DNA of 64,000 bases from Calendula officinalis (Eukaryota > Streptophyta > Magnoliopsida > Asterales > Asteraceae). The notes beneath the pieces were generated by a model, which ran no database searches, was not told the origin of the DNA, and saw only the letters and a list, made by a program, of their open reading frames with translations. Positions 21,217 to 32,767 of the stretch are shown here, in pieces. Made by a program: the position numbers and the translations under genes. Within the stretch, counting starts at the first letter, position 1; every line of letters starts with the position of its first letter. The DNA is taken from contig OY970823.1 in the NCBI GenBank assembly GCA_963853835.1, positions 67,837,845 to 67,901,844 of the forward strand, read 5' to 3'.

Positions 21217-21512
21217 CAATCAGCGACTCAATCGTATTTATTCAGAAGTGATACATGACTCAATATAATTTCCATAAAACCGGCATTCTATGATTACGGC
21301 ATAAAAAGCTGGATTGTGCAACGGAACCAGACTTCAGATATTACGGATTACGGCATAAAAAGCTGGATTCTTCATTTAATAAAATGCCCGTGTAACATTT
21401 CTTCATTTACCGTTTTTTTGTACAAAATCATCATCACATCTATCGATTATTATGTCATTTAGAAATATATAAAGTTTTTGGACATTTTTCTACATACTAA
21501 AATTTACAGCAT

Positions 21513-21542
21513 ACCCGCCTATCGGGCGGGTTTTGTAGCTAG
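21513..21542 (+). mobile_element. Helitron-like 3' terminus
   Basis: The hairpin ACCCGCC-TATC-GGGCGGGT is followed after a few bases by CTAG and then T, the form of Helitron 3' ends (stem-loop, CTRR, insertion before T). The 5' end was not identified. Confidence 0.45.
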
Positions 21543-22418
21543 TTAATTATATATATTACTTCAGAAAAAAATTTAGCAAAATTGGTTGGTAGTGTAATGG
21601 CCATGGGTATTGCACAAAAGACATTTCCTTCTGCCGCGTATTCAATTCTTGCCAATAATTATTCCATTCTTTTTTCATGTCAGGTGGGAGAATTGCTCTA
21701 TCATTTACCTAATCAAGTATTGTATACTAACGAGTGTATTACGTCCGCGCGTTGCAGTGGTTTTTCATCTTTCTTTTAAATTAGCAACTTATTTTCCAGT
21801 TTAAATATCTTGAAATATTACTAAAAGGAAAAAAGAAAAAGAAATGAAAATAGTTAAAGAATCGAGCGCTAGACCATGGCTTCAACATCACAGGTGTTAA
21901 CCAATATGACACTTTAGCTAACTTGCATGCATATATACTGAAATATGAAGGAAAAAAAACATTATTTTATAATTTCTAATCCTATAATATAATCTTAATT
22001 ATGTAGAAATTGTAAATAGTAATAAGTTTGAGGGGTCAAAATGGAAATATTATGATATTAAAAAATTTACCATGGTTGTATATAAGATACAATATATTCC
22101 AAAAACTACTACCACATAATATTCATAATATAATTCTATTTAAACTAAAGGTTTGTATCATATTTTAAAAAAGCTTGAAAATTCGTAAACCCAATTTGTC
22201 ATTTATAAAATGGTTATATAGGAATAAAAAAATAAAAGATACGTGTATGATCAAATTACACAGCTTTCAAGAATTAATATACATCTCTAACTAAAGGCAA
22301 TGATCAAATTAGGTAGTATATATATCATGAATATCACTTATGTAAATAATATGTACCGGGAACTTCATTCATAGATACAAAACGGAACGTAGATTTTTCA
22401 TGAAACGGTGTTTTGAAA
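21543..22418. other. AT-rich intergenic DNA, tRNA-like remnant
   Basis: At 21585-21640 GGTTGGTAGTGTAATGGCC is A-box-like and could be an old SINE head, but no B box follows. Another GC-rich word CCGCGCGTTGCAGTGG at 21746 resembles Helitron ends. No gene. Confidence 0.3.
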
Positions 22419-22505
22419 ATTAATGAACAGTATATCTCTACCATAAAATTAATGAATAGTATATCTCTACCATAAAATTAATGAATAGTATATCTCTACC
22501 ATAAA
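22419..22505. repeat. 29-bp tandem repeat, three units
   Basis: ATTAATGAAYAGTATATCTC followed by TACCATAAA is repeated three times without spacer; only one base differs. Confidence 0.95.
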
Positions 22506-22664
22506 TGTATTATAGAGTAATTTTTATAGGTTTATTATTATTATCCTTTGAATCATTTCATTTCCAGTTAAAAACAATATATTTTATATATTTTAAATTC
22601 TAATCAGATCTTTTAATGAGTAAGTGTATATGTTAACTGTACTAGATTTTATTTTAATAAACAC

Positions 22665-22873
22665 ATCTAGATTTTATCAAAAAAACAGCCAGTTGATCAA
22701 AAAGAGTATCCCAAATTGTATGAGCAGTAGGTCTTACATATAAAGGGTCATGTACCCATAACTCAAAATTTCCTTGCCAAGCTACATGAAAGATATTTCC
22801 GGAAGTCCACAGAAAAATTATTGCAAATTGGCCGAAGTAAGAAGCAAAGGTCTTCTGATATAAACGTTCCACG
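22665..22873 (-). pseudogene. psaB: nuclear plastid DNA fragment (psaB)
   Basis: The minus-strand frame reads RLYQKTFASYFGQFAIIFLW and FHVAWQGNFELWVHDPLYVR, clearly the N-terminal part of the photosystem I P700 apoprotein A2 (about residues 40-100 of PsaB). The frame stays open but substitutions are frequent and the homology stops abruptly at both ends. This is a short old nuclear insertion of chloroplast DNA, not a gene; the ATG of the 72-codon frame is internal. Confidence 0.9.
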
Positions 22874-23035
22874 GTAATATCATAATAACGTAAAAAATAT
22901 ATGTTTTAAATTCCGCAGCATCACGTGGGTCGCATAATCCTCGTATATAACATTTAGCTATTGATGAATAGTAACTTTGTCTTTTTGTGAAATCCGAAAT
23001 ATCAATATATATCTTTTAAAGACAGAAGATTAATA

Positions 23036-23125
23036 GATCGCTTGGTAACGCAAGCGGTAAAGCATTGATCTTTGTCCTCGAGGTACAAGGTTCAAGTCCC
23101 AGGTACAAGGTTCAAGTCCCAGCAA
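23036..23125 (+). mobile_element. tRNA-derived SINE remnant with duplicated B box
   Basis: GCTTGGTAACGCAAGCGGTA resembles an A box and GGTTCAAGTCCC a B box of RNA polymerase III promoters. The 20-bp block at 23081-23100 containing the B box is repeated perfectly at 23101-23120. No tRNA cloverleaf can be closed, so it is not a tRNA gene. Confidence 0.5.
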
Positions 23126-23237
23126 CAACACTTTCCTTATTTTTATTAAGACGCAATTTTTAATTCTATATCTTATTTATAGCTTCTCATTTTTCTTTCT
23201 ATCAAGAACTGCTGAAATATTTTACTCCGTATGTGTT

Positions 23238-24963
23238 TGTAATAATTTAAACTTTTTAAATAATAAAATTTAAGTCTTTACAAACCAATTGTTCCAAAAT
23301 GGGAAAGTAATAAAACATTGGAAAGTGTATTAGACTATCCAAAAACCGATGTTACAATAATATCAAAACCATAGTCTAGAGAATTAAATGAGTACACCGA
23401 GCTAATCACTTCCAATGCTAACTACGGGCCGCCTAATCCTTAGCTCCCAAACCTGCATACATAGCCAAAAAGAAACGTAGTAAGTGAGACAAAATTGTCT
23501 CGTGAGAAACATGAGATTTAGACCCGGTTAGAAATAATTGGAATAATATAATAATTAAATAATTATCACATTACACATAGTCAATCATACTCTAAGGCTT
23601 GCCATAAGCCCACACGTACGTAACGGTCCTCCCCGAAACAAACTCCCCCGATATGGGTTATCTAGGTAAACTCCTCCGTTTTTGGGTTATTAATTGGTCC
23701 CCCGATTTCCGGGTTATCTCAAACTCCTCCGCTTTTCGAGTTATCTATTTCTCGACACACTACCCTTGCGCAGAGTGGTACCGCTCCAAGTAGGTGTCAC
23801 TAACTCCCCCAAATTGTGTGGGTTATCTAGGATCCAATTGTTTAGTTACCACATAACAATTCAACAACTTGAGCCAATGCTCCAAATCATAAATCTCAAC
23901 GTACTTTTGGTAACTAAAGCAAGTCAATAACAATTCAGTTCATAAATTAACTATTGAATCTTTTTCTTTATTAAAATATTTATCTAATAAAGACTACTAA
24001 AAACTTGTTTAATCATTTAAACCATAAAATCACTTTACTATGTACTCAGAAAATCTCATGTACTCACCTTAGCAATGCTAATCCAAAATTGTGTTCAACA
24101 ACACAATGCTTACTCCCGAATCCAAGGAATACTTCAAATCTTTAGGTCTTCTTGACCTAATATCAAAACCATCACAATAACTAGTTATTATCCATAACTA
24201 ATCACTAATCTATCCATAACTACTTCCTTAACCACCAAGTTCATCCAACTTGGTGGAATCTTAAATCCTAGTTCAAGATTTCCATCAATAAAACCCGATT
24301 CCAACTTGTACACATAGATTACAAGCTTACAATGAGTGTTTTACACCCATATTTAGTCATCTTCCCCAAAGATGACATGGGAGGTTGTCCAAGCCACCAT
24401 TGATACCCAAGTAAAGCTTACAAACTGAATACCAAGCATGAATGATCAAGAATCCTTACCTTTGATGTTAAAATCCACAAGATTAATGCAGAAAAGAACA
24501 CCAAAAACGTTCACTTCCTTCAAAATAACAACTGGTAGGTGAGTAGGGTTGTTGAATGCCAAAGCCCTAGGCTAAACCCTTTTTTATTCAGCCACTCTTC
24601 GCGCAACGAATTAACGCGGGAATGACGTCATCGAGCCGCTCAAACCAAACTTCGCGACCAACCTCGCGAACAGTTCGCGTCGCCAACCCTTGTTCGCGTC
24701 AGCCCTCGCGTACGCTAACTCTTCACGATCAAGCCCCAAATTCTCTGTCATCTTCGCGATCGCGAACCATTGTTCGCGTTGCGAACTCGCCCAGGCAGCT
24801 AGGCTGCAACTTTCTGTTATCTATTTCAGTCCAGTTTCGACCTTAACAATATCAAACGGTGTCCAAATGACACGAAACCAATTCATACGTGTTCTAAATG
24901 AATTATCCATATATATCATATTTTTACACAATTTATTTATTTACAAAAATTCGGGTCGTTACA
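23238..24963 (-). mobile_element. solo LTR, TGTAACG family (copy 3)
   Basis: Read on the minus strand it starts TGTAACGACCCGAA and ends with ATTATTACA, 1726 bp. The 5-bp duplication GTGTT lies at 23233-23237 and 24964-24968. Internal words match the copies at 35025 and 36134: CACGAGACAATTTTGTCTCA, GGTTTCGTGTCATTTGGA, AAAGGTAA. A TCGCGA-rich section lies at 24600-24800. No internal coding region, hence a solo LTR, probably of a Ty3/Gypsy element by its long LTR (inference). Confidence 0.85.
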
Positions 24964-24968
24964 GTGTT

Positions 24969-25493
24969 ATTCTTTAAGAGAAATATATTTTCATTTTTAT
25001 TATCATTTTATTGATTTTTACTACTTATTTTAATTTTAATTTAATATGACAATAAATAATTTTTTTGTCTCTCTTTCACTTTTAGCTTGCTACGCATTTC
25101 TTTTGTAGATATATTACTTTTTTATATTATATTGTTAGCATTCTAAGTTAATGTTTTTGTTACATTATAATTAATTTATACATTTTCTATTCTCTAACTG
25201 ATGTGAGATGAAAATTATACTTTATCAAAATTATATGTTTGTTCAAGATAACAAACCAAATGATGTTATTGTTACCATAAATTCTTCCATTTTACATAAG
25301 TAGTATATATTTCAACACAAAATAAACTAAATGATACGTATCCACATAAGAACTAAGAATAAAAGTAAATTGAATACGATAAACTGAATAACATATGTCG
25401 TGTATATAGTTAGACATTATACAGCTGAACATTTAATAATATAAAAAAATATTTTGGGTGTCGTAATAAAAATTCCCGCAGCATTGCTCGGAG
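24969..25493. other. AT-rich DNA ending in a Helitron-like hairpin
   Basis: No gene. The last 25 bp, CCCGCAGCATTGCTCGG, are the left part of a Helitron-like 3' end that continues at 26019 after the TRIM insertion. Confidence 0.4.
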
Positions 25494-26018
25494 TGAAACA
25501 TTCTAGAATCTCGTAGCACGATATTGTCCGCTTTGCCCACCGACACACAGTTTTGTTCTTGGTATGGACCCCTCCGCCCAAAGGGCCTCACACAGGTTTC
25601 GAACTCGCCACCTCCGCCTTAAATACCACAATGGAGAGAGGAACGAAACATGCCTAATAAGGGTGTGGATACCTCTCCTAGCATGAGGCCTTTTGGGTGG
25701 AAGGGTCCATACCAAGAACAAAATCGTGCGCTGGTGGGCAAAGCGGACAATATCGTACTACGGGATTCTGGGATGTTTGAAGTGGTATCAGAGCCAGTCA
25801 CCGGATCGATGTGCACAACGAGGACGTTGTGTCTGAAGGGGGAAGATTGTAACATCTGTCCCACATCGGTTGGAGAGGAGAACAAAACATGCCTTATAAG
25901 GGTGTGAATGTCTCTCCTAGCATGGGGTCTTTTGGGTGGAGGGATCTATACCAAGAACAAACCGTGCGCCGGTGGGCAAATCGGACAATATCGTGCTATG
26001 GGATTCCGGGATGTTTCA
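25494..26018 (+). mobile_element. TRIM (miniature LTR retrotransposon) with an extra inverted LTR piece
   Basis: A complete LTR at 25849-26018 (TGTAACATCTG...GATGTTTCA, 170 bp) is preceded by a PPT-like GAAGGGGGAAGAT, a ~65-bp internal domain, a PBS TGGTATCAGAGCC at 25783-25795 and a 5'-truncated LTR (about 25630-25780). Left of this, 25494-25590 is the same LTR end in inverted orientation, joined by about 40 bp of other sequence. The element codes for nothing; the ORFs over it are chance frames. The contained CCCACATCGGTTGGAGAGG is a common plant TRIM word. Confidence 0.8.
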
Positions 26019-26038
26019 CGGGGTATTAATATTACTAG
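26019..26038 (+). mobile_element. remainder of a Helitron-like 3' end
   Basis: CGGGGTATTAATATTACTAGT completes the hairpin begun at 25475 and ends with CTAG at 26035-26038. The TRIM therefore landed in the terminal hairpin. Confidence 0.45.
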
Positions 26039-26129
26039 TATATAACATATATGTTAAGATGAACAGTGATATTTTGTCACTTAGTGTTTTTATACTGTAT
26101 ATTAATTAAAATCCGAATAACTTCAAGTC

Positions 26130-26205
26130 CCAGCCTTCTGTCCCAGTGGTAAGGGACTCTTATCAAAGACCTGAAGGTCTAAAGCCCGAATCCGACCGGG
26201 TGCTT
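26130..26205 (+). mobile_element. tRNA-like SINE remnant
   Basis: TGTCCCAGTGGTAAGGGACT and CCCGAATCCGACCGGG look like decayed A and B box regions followed by a T run. No defined ends. Confidence 0.4.
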
Positions 26206-26342
26206 TTTTCATTGTATGTGCCAGTTCTTTTCCACTTTTAATTAACTTTGATAAAATTACTTTTTACTCCCCTAAACTTTGACTTTCTTAAAATACCAAT
26301 TTACTCCCTTGACTTTATGTTCAATATGTAGACTTTTTTCTA

Positions 26343-26654
26343 CTTCCTCCGTTTCAAAATAAGTTATACACTTTCCATTTTGGGGTGTTTCAAAATAATT
26401 GATACACTTTGAAAACTTACCATATTTGGTAAAAGGTTGTGGGAACCACACCCACTAACTATCTCCTTTAATAAAGTGAAAAGACACATGTACCCTTACT
26501 TTTATTTTTAAACATCATTAAATTCACTTTAATCAATATATGTGGGACACATCCTTCACTAACTATCAAATTTAATCTAATTAACCTTCATTATCATCTT
26601 TTGCCTAAAAAACTGTGAACTCTAATTTGTATCACTTATTTTGAAACGGGGATG
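26343..26654. mobile_element. Stowaway-like MITE
   Basis: CTTCCTCCGTTTCAAAATAA at the left and its near-inverse (TTATTTTGAAACGGGGATG) at the right, flanked by TA. Interior carries the family words CCCACTAACTATC and CACTTTAAT. Confidence 0.8.
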
Positions 26655-26969
26655 TATAGACAATTGTTGACCCTCATATTTTTTATGTTTATAAATAACT
26701 AATGAGTTTATATATAACTTATAATAGTTGTTTTTCTTTAACTATTAGTCTTATAATAATGTTTTTGAATTCGATATATATAATAAATATAATTACTATT
26801 AATTTTACCAATAATATTTTTTATACAATTTTTTTTACTAGATCTAGATTTTCAAATAATAAAAGGGTTGGCATAATAAACACACTCATACACACAATAA
26901 AATTAATATATAGACGCTGTACAACTGAAAAATTTACTGATATAAAAATTTTTGAATGCCGTAAAAAAT

Positions 26970-27001
26970 TCCCATAGCATCGCGCGGGTACACTTTGCTA
27001 G
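26970..27001 (+). mobile_element. Helitron-like 3' terminus
   Basis: CCCATAGCATCGCGCGGGT followed by ACACTTTG and CTAG (26998-27001) then T. The 30 bp before it (TTGAATGCCGTAAAAAATTC) resemble those before the interrupted end at 25460, so both belong to one family. Confidence 0.45.
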
Positions 27002-27054
27002 TTGAATACATGTATTCAACTTTCTATTTTAAGATATATATTTTTAAATAAACG

Positions 27055-27595
27055 TTCAATATAGTCCTTAATTTTTGAATAATTTTAAGGGATAAATCTC
27101 AACCATTGATCATAATATTCTAATGATCAAGATTAATCACATATTTTATACATTAATGATATTTTGGTCATTTGGCACTTACAAAAAATTATTTTTTTAT
27201 TTTTTTATTATTTTTTCACTAATAACAATATTTATTTGATAATTACATGTGGTACTTATTCACATGTGATTTTAGTGTAAAATCACTTGTGGTTGTATAT
27301 TTAATCACATTTGATGTTTAAATACAATCACATGTGATTCAGTATGTAATCACACGTGATTCAGTATGCAATCACATTATTTGTTACTAACGAAAAAAAC
27401 TATTTATTTAAAAAACATAATGATATAACAATTAATAAGAAAATAAATAATATTATTTCTAAATAAATAAATAAAAATACCCAAAATACTCCTCCATGTA
27501 TATAACATGTGATTAATCTTGACCATTACTTATAATTAATCAATTATTAAGATTTGTCCGTTATAACTACATAAAAATTAAGGACTACCTTGAAT
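27055..27595. mobile_element. foldback MITE, second copy
   Basis: TTCAATATAGTCCTTAATTT and the inverse of TTCAAGGTAGTCCTTAATTT form the ends. Shares CAACCATTGATCA, CAAGATTAATCACATA and the central AATCACATGTGATTCA array (27255-27375) with 16748-17561. Confidence 0.7.
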
Positions 27596-28163
27596 ACTAC
27601 CCTATAATTTTAATACCGACATAACAAACATCAACATATAAGTATCATTAAAAGTTCCTCGAGGTGGTCGGACTTATGCTTATAATATATGCGATAACCG
27701 CTGTTATTTTCAAACTTTTTCTCTGACCATCTAATAAATATTTATTTAGAAAGATATTGAACCTGTCCGGTATTAAAATGTTACTTAGAAAATTTTAAAT
27801 ATAAACTTCCACTAGATAATTAACCTTAAAATAGTACTACAACCTAGAATTGTAAATCTCCATGTATTTGTCCATTTGTTAAAAGAATATATTCTAAGCA
27901 TATAGTCTTTTAAAATATGTGGTTTTTTCTAAAAAGAAAAAGAAGACGTGATTTTCAATAATTTCGTTCGTCAGCCAAATTAGACCACTGTAGAATTCTA
28001 CATTTCTATGCGGCTACAATATAATAAAAAAGAGAGTAGTGATATTTAGTCATATATTCATACTATTTAGTCTCCTATTCATTACATGAAGATGTGTCAA
28101 AATCAATGGATAATATTAAGAGAAAATTAGTAAATTATACATGTCATCTTATCAAGTAGGTAG
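27596..28163. other. AT-rich intergenic DNA, nothing recognised
   Basis: No gene, RNA or transposon end could be supported. Confidence 0.4.
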
Positions 28164-28168
28164 GACTA

Positions 28169-28668
28169 TGTTGGAAATATCAATAGAGATATTGCAAATT
28201 GGCAATCTTTCTCTATCCCACATTGATAGAAGGAAGAATATTTAATGAGTTTATAAGCCTCTTAATTCTTAAAGCTTCCAAAGGCTTTAGTGGAGGATTA
28301 AAGGCTAGACCCACACGCGAGCCGAGCCGAGACCGATGACGCGAAATGGCGCGATTTAGGCGCACTTCGCACGACACATCGGTCGTTGGGAGTTGAGGAG
28401 CTTTCTTTTTGGCCAACCCTGTGAAGAGAGTCAACTGTAACAATCGAGTTTAAAGGGCTGTTTATGGCTTGTCCGTTTCTTGACCATCCAATTAGTGGTC
28501 TAGGCGTTTTGGTCACACGGAGTAATGGTCATTAAGAGTGTCTTAATGGCCTGTGTGTTTTAGTTTTCATACCTCTCATCTCCCTATAAAAGGGAGTCAG
28601 TTGGTACACACAGAGACACACGAAAAACACACACGCTCTCAACTTCCCACTGCTCATATCCTCTAGTT
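28169..28668 (+). repeat. truncated 5' LTR of the composite element
   Basis: Aligns with 31359-31845 including TTTAGTGGAGGATTAAAGGC and CTCCCTATAAAAGGGAGTCA, the latter a TATA-box region inside a palindrome (CTCCCTATAAAAGGGAG). Confidence 0.8.
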
Positions 28669-30904
28669 CCACTGCACCTAATCACCTGGAAAAACATAAA
28701 TAAAAAGGGTCAACAATAATGTTGAGTGAATCCATAGGGTTAATGTTGTATGAAAAGTAAAGTGTTTTGCTACCCAAAATGTTTGTTACGAATATAAGTT
28801 TATAACTGAAAATGTATAAATTTCAACACTCATATGATATGAGAAGTAGATATAAAAAGTAAAGTGTAATTGTAGAAGATCTATAATTAATTGTTTTGTT
28901 TATGAAAAAGTGTTAAACAAGTTGTTATGTTTGACATCGCGTGAACTGGTATCCCCAACAGGTAGCTAGTCTATTGAGTTAATATACCAACCCCTAAGTC
29001 CACAATCAACACTTCAACTCCAATATGTTATCGTTCTTTTATGGATATACACTCCCGAAAAATGTCTTGGATATACCAAGTAGTGATCAATTAATGTTGG
29101 GAGGATGAGTGTCATCCAATAGTACTATCTGCATATCCATGGTCTAGATACACTAGTTAATGATTGCTGGCAACCTTAGTCCGGTATAATAATTGTTTGT
29201 CATGCCAACGCGATAATGAAAATGTATAGATGTTGTACAGTCATAGTAAAACAGTAGCAGTTGTGTTTATGTTTTCCACCCCAAAGTTTATAATATAGTA
29301 AAAGTAGTAAAGGGGTCTGTGGACTCACCTGGGCAAAGCTTAGCGACAGATTAGGACAGAGGAATCCTTCAAAGGCTCTTAGCTTCCTAAACGATATAAC
29401 TTACTAATTAGACTAAGCTAATACAGACGATTCTAGATACGATATATGATAAATGATATACAATTAACATTATGTTTTATGTTTTGTGACATCGAATGAA
29501 CTTGGATCGTTGGGCCTTAATGGGCCGAAATGAAATGAAATGGGCTTCGAAATGAAATGAAATGGGCTTGGGTTAGGCTTAATGGGCCTAGATTGGGCTT
29601 AATGGGCCACTAGGTTGGGCCACTTGGGCCTCTTATTGGGCTTAGGTCCGATTAGATTGGGCCATGGATTGGGCTTGGGCCCAATTGGGTTCGGTTTGGG
29701 TATAAGTGGGCCAAAGGTTTGGGCTTTGGTCCAAATGGGCTTGGATACTAATGGGCCAACTAAAGTTTGGGCCCGATGGACTAAGGTAGATCGAAATAGG
29801 CCAAGTACGGGCCATGGCCCGATTAGGTAATTAGGTCTGGGTCGATCGGTTGGGTCAAGATCCGGCCTTGACCCGGTTTGTCTTACGGGTCAAAATTGGT
29901 TCACTCTAGAAGTCAACATTGGTTAAAATAGTCAATAAAAGTCAACTAGGGTTTCTAGATTTCAACTAGGGTTTCGAATTCGGTCATGGGTTCCGGTTTA
30001 GCATAGGTTTTGGTCAACAAAAGTAAAATCTAGACAATCTAGGGTTAGGTTCGATCAAGGGTTCGGTCTAGGGTTGGCCGAAGGCCAAAACCCTTCAGGT
30101 TTGGGGACTATATCGGCTAGGTTTGGTCTAGATCTTGAGTCTTGTTGCTAGTTTAGGCTAGATCTAAGGTCTAACACATCTAGGGTTCTAGATCTAGGTT
30201 ATTCGGCATCAACACAAGGTATCTAACAAGCCTTAACGAATCAAACAACAACACACACATGCACACGCACGCATGCATGTATGCTACGGATATAGAGAAT
30301 AACCGTGACCATATGGCTTTTAGCCATGGTCTCGGGTTCGAGTCAATAAGCAAACAGGAATTTAAGCAAGGAAAACAAGGGTTTAGGGTTCATACCTTGA
30401 GATCTAGTCGAACAAGATCAAGAACAAGGAGGGATTCGGGTTTGCTTGGCTTGCTTGAACACGCACGGACGAATGGGGAGGTGATGGTTCTTGCGGCCGA
30501 ATGGGAGAAACAAAGGAACAAATGATTTCGGTATTGGGGTATTTATATGGAAGGTTTTAGGGTTTAGCAAGTAGAGATGTAGATGGAATAGAATCTTTCA
30601 AATTAAGATAGAGTTAAACATGTGGAACAAGGATAAGATCAATAGAAATTCAACCTCACACCCAAGGGGTGTTCGGCCGAATAGGTCACAACTCACAAGG
30701 GGGGAAGGGGAGGCCGGCCACAAGGTGGTCGGTCTAGGTTCGAGTATCGGGTTTAGATGGTTTATTCATTCGAGTCACGTTATATTAAATTAAATTCGTT
30801 TATTGTTTTACTGATAAAATCATCGTTTTAGAAATGTTTTTATCTCAATGTGTCACCAAAAGAAGATAATACTGTTTGTGTTGACTAAAATAGTCAAACA
30901 CTTA
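28669..30904. other. unrelated block inside the composite element, rich in TGGGC words
   Basis: No coding sequence supported. 29500-29870 contains more than twenty TGGGCC/TGGGCT words. The plus-strand ORFs at 29615-29830 and 30259-30525 are low-complexity or chance frames. The block begins near TGCACCTAATCACCTGG and ends near 30900, but I could not find clean insertion borders. It may be a second LTR element's LTR or a captured host segment. Confidence 0.35.
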
Positions 30905-31358
30905 TGTATGGTGTAAAAATATATAATTTGTTGTGCATTAGGATGCCAGAAATAGAAATGTGTAAAAGTAGAAACTTTCTAAATAAGGAAAGTTCTAGAA
31001 ATGAAATGAGTTTACATACCAGAAATATCGAGTTGTCACACGAAGATGTTGTAAAATTTTGCCTATATGATCTAGAGGTGGTGCCGCCTCAAATGAAGAC
31101 TGTTGGTTTGTCTTCTAAAGGGTCATGAAAAGGATTTTAGCACATGGTCATATTAGTGCTCAGGGAGAACACCAAGACGACATATGTTGTGTGGGGGTAA
31201 ACCAGGGAGGTTATTAAGGTTCTTAGTTTAAACCTATTAGGATACCATTGAATCAATCTCCTCTTGTTTGCTCACATTAAGCTTGGGTTTAATCTTCGTG
31301 ATACCTAGTTGACAGCATCTGTCTGTATGAAAGGAAAATTTTCAACTTGGTGGGGGAT

Positions 31359-32087
31359 TGTTGGAAATATCAATAGAGATATTGCAAGTTGGCAATTTTT
31401 CTCTATCTCACATTGGTGGGAGGAAGAATATTCAATGAGTTTATAAGCCTCTTAATTCTTTAAGCTTCCAAAGGCTTTAGTGGAGGATTAAAGGCTAGAC
31501 CCACACGCACGCGAGCCGAGACTGATGACGCGAAATGGCGCGATTTTGGCGCACAACGCATCGGTCGCTGGGAGCTGAGGAGCTTTCTTTTTGGCCAACC
31601 CTGTGAAGACAGTCAATTGTAACGGTCGATTTTAAAGGGTTGTTTATGGCTTATCTGTTTTTTGACCATCCAATTAGTGGTCTAGGCGTTTTGGTCACAC
31701 AAAATAATAGTCATTAAGAGTGTCTTAATGGCCTATGCGTTTTAGTTTATATACCTCTCATCTCCCTATAAAAGGGAGTCAGTTGGTACACATAGAGACA
31801 CATGAAAAACACAAACGCTCTTAACTTTCTGGTGCTCAATTTCTCTGCTCGTTTTTCCTGTGGTTTCCGAGTAATCACTTTGTGTTACACAGTGGTTCTT
31901 TTACTGTCGGGACACACTGTTTATACTGCATCAAATCCTGGGGTGATACGTTGAAGGCTAACAGCATACGGCTCGTATAAACCTTAAAGAACAGGAATTC
32001 ATTCCGTGCGGTTTTCTGTTCTTCTCGTCAACTTTCAGGTTCGGTTTTGTTCATTCTGATTATTTGATTATACTAACGTTTGTTACA
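31359..32087 (+). repeat. 3' LTR of the composite element
   Basis: 729 bp, TGTTGG...GTTACA. Contains TATAAAAGGG at about 31766 and is followed by the duplication GACTA. Confidence 0.85.
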
Positions 32088-32092
32088 GACTA

Positions 32093-32767
32093 TAAAATAT
32101 TCAACAGACTATAAGCAGGACTAAATGGTATGAGTAAATATCAATTCTCTATGAAAAATAATATAGATATCTATTATTTGTGTTTATATATATATCTATA
32201 TATATGATCATGACAAGTATCAAAATCAGATAATAATATGAGCAAAAATAAAATAATAAATTGTACATATTAAATTTAAAAATAATAAAAATATAAGTTT
32301 GAAAAAAAATCGTAGTTTCTCACGTAATAACCCACATGGCGAAAAAATTTGGATGATTATCTAAATCCTTTTGTAAAACGTGACGCCAGATAGATATGAG
32401 TCATGGCGCGTTTCTAAAACCTTGGCAGTGACCCTACCCACAACATTATTATTTATTCTTTCTATTATAGTTTAATTTTAACTAAAAATTTCAGCAAAAA
32501 TCTGATCTTTGTAGCGATAAAGACTATAATAGAATAGTGTAAAAGGATATTCCCTGTGGTTTAATAATTAATATTTTCAAATTAGTTTTGGATACTATGA
32601 GGGGATAAAGATCACCATCTTTTTTTAATAATTTAAAAACCTACTTTTAATATAAATCCTAACATGATTTCTATATAATTATTATAGAGAAACATTCAAA
32701 GTAATTAATATTTTATATTTATTACTGTGTCAAATTTCATATCTAGAAACATGTGTCAAATTTTATA
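32093..32767. other. AT-rich DNA with a lone TIR end
   Basis: 32385-32425 (GGCGCGTTTCTAAAACCTTG) matches one end of the element at 19284-20696. A TA-rich microsatellite sits at 32188-32205. No gene. Confidence 0.45.

Larger units (their letters stand above)
28169..32087 (+). mobile_element. composite LTR retrotransposon, no coding capacity
   Basis: Both ends carry related LTR sequence starting TGTTGGAAATATCAATAGAG. The outer flanks are GACTA at 28164-28168 and 32088-32092, a perfect 5-bp duplication, so it inserted as one unit. The 3' LTR (31359-32087) is preceded by a PPT TGGTGGGGGAT. The 5' LTR lacks its last ~230 bp, and no PBS, gag or pol is present; the centre (about 28670-30904) is unrelated sequence. 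The tail 30905-31358 looks like remaining internal 3' sequence of a Copia-type element. Confidence 0.75.

Noticed and set aside
23036..23125. possible tRNA gene
   Set aside because: A and B box words exist but acceptor and anticodon stems cannot be paired and the B box is duplicated; SINE remnant fits better.
25650..25907. 85-codon ORF with plausible composition
   Set aside because: Covers TRIM LTR, PBS and PPT; such elements are noncoding.
29615..29830. ORF rich in GLGPIG
   Set aside because: Direct translation of TGGGCY repeats.
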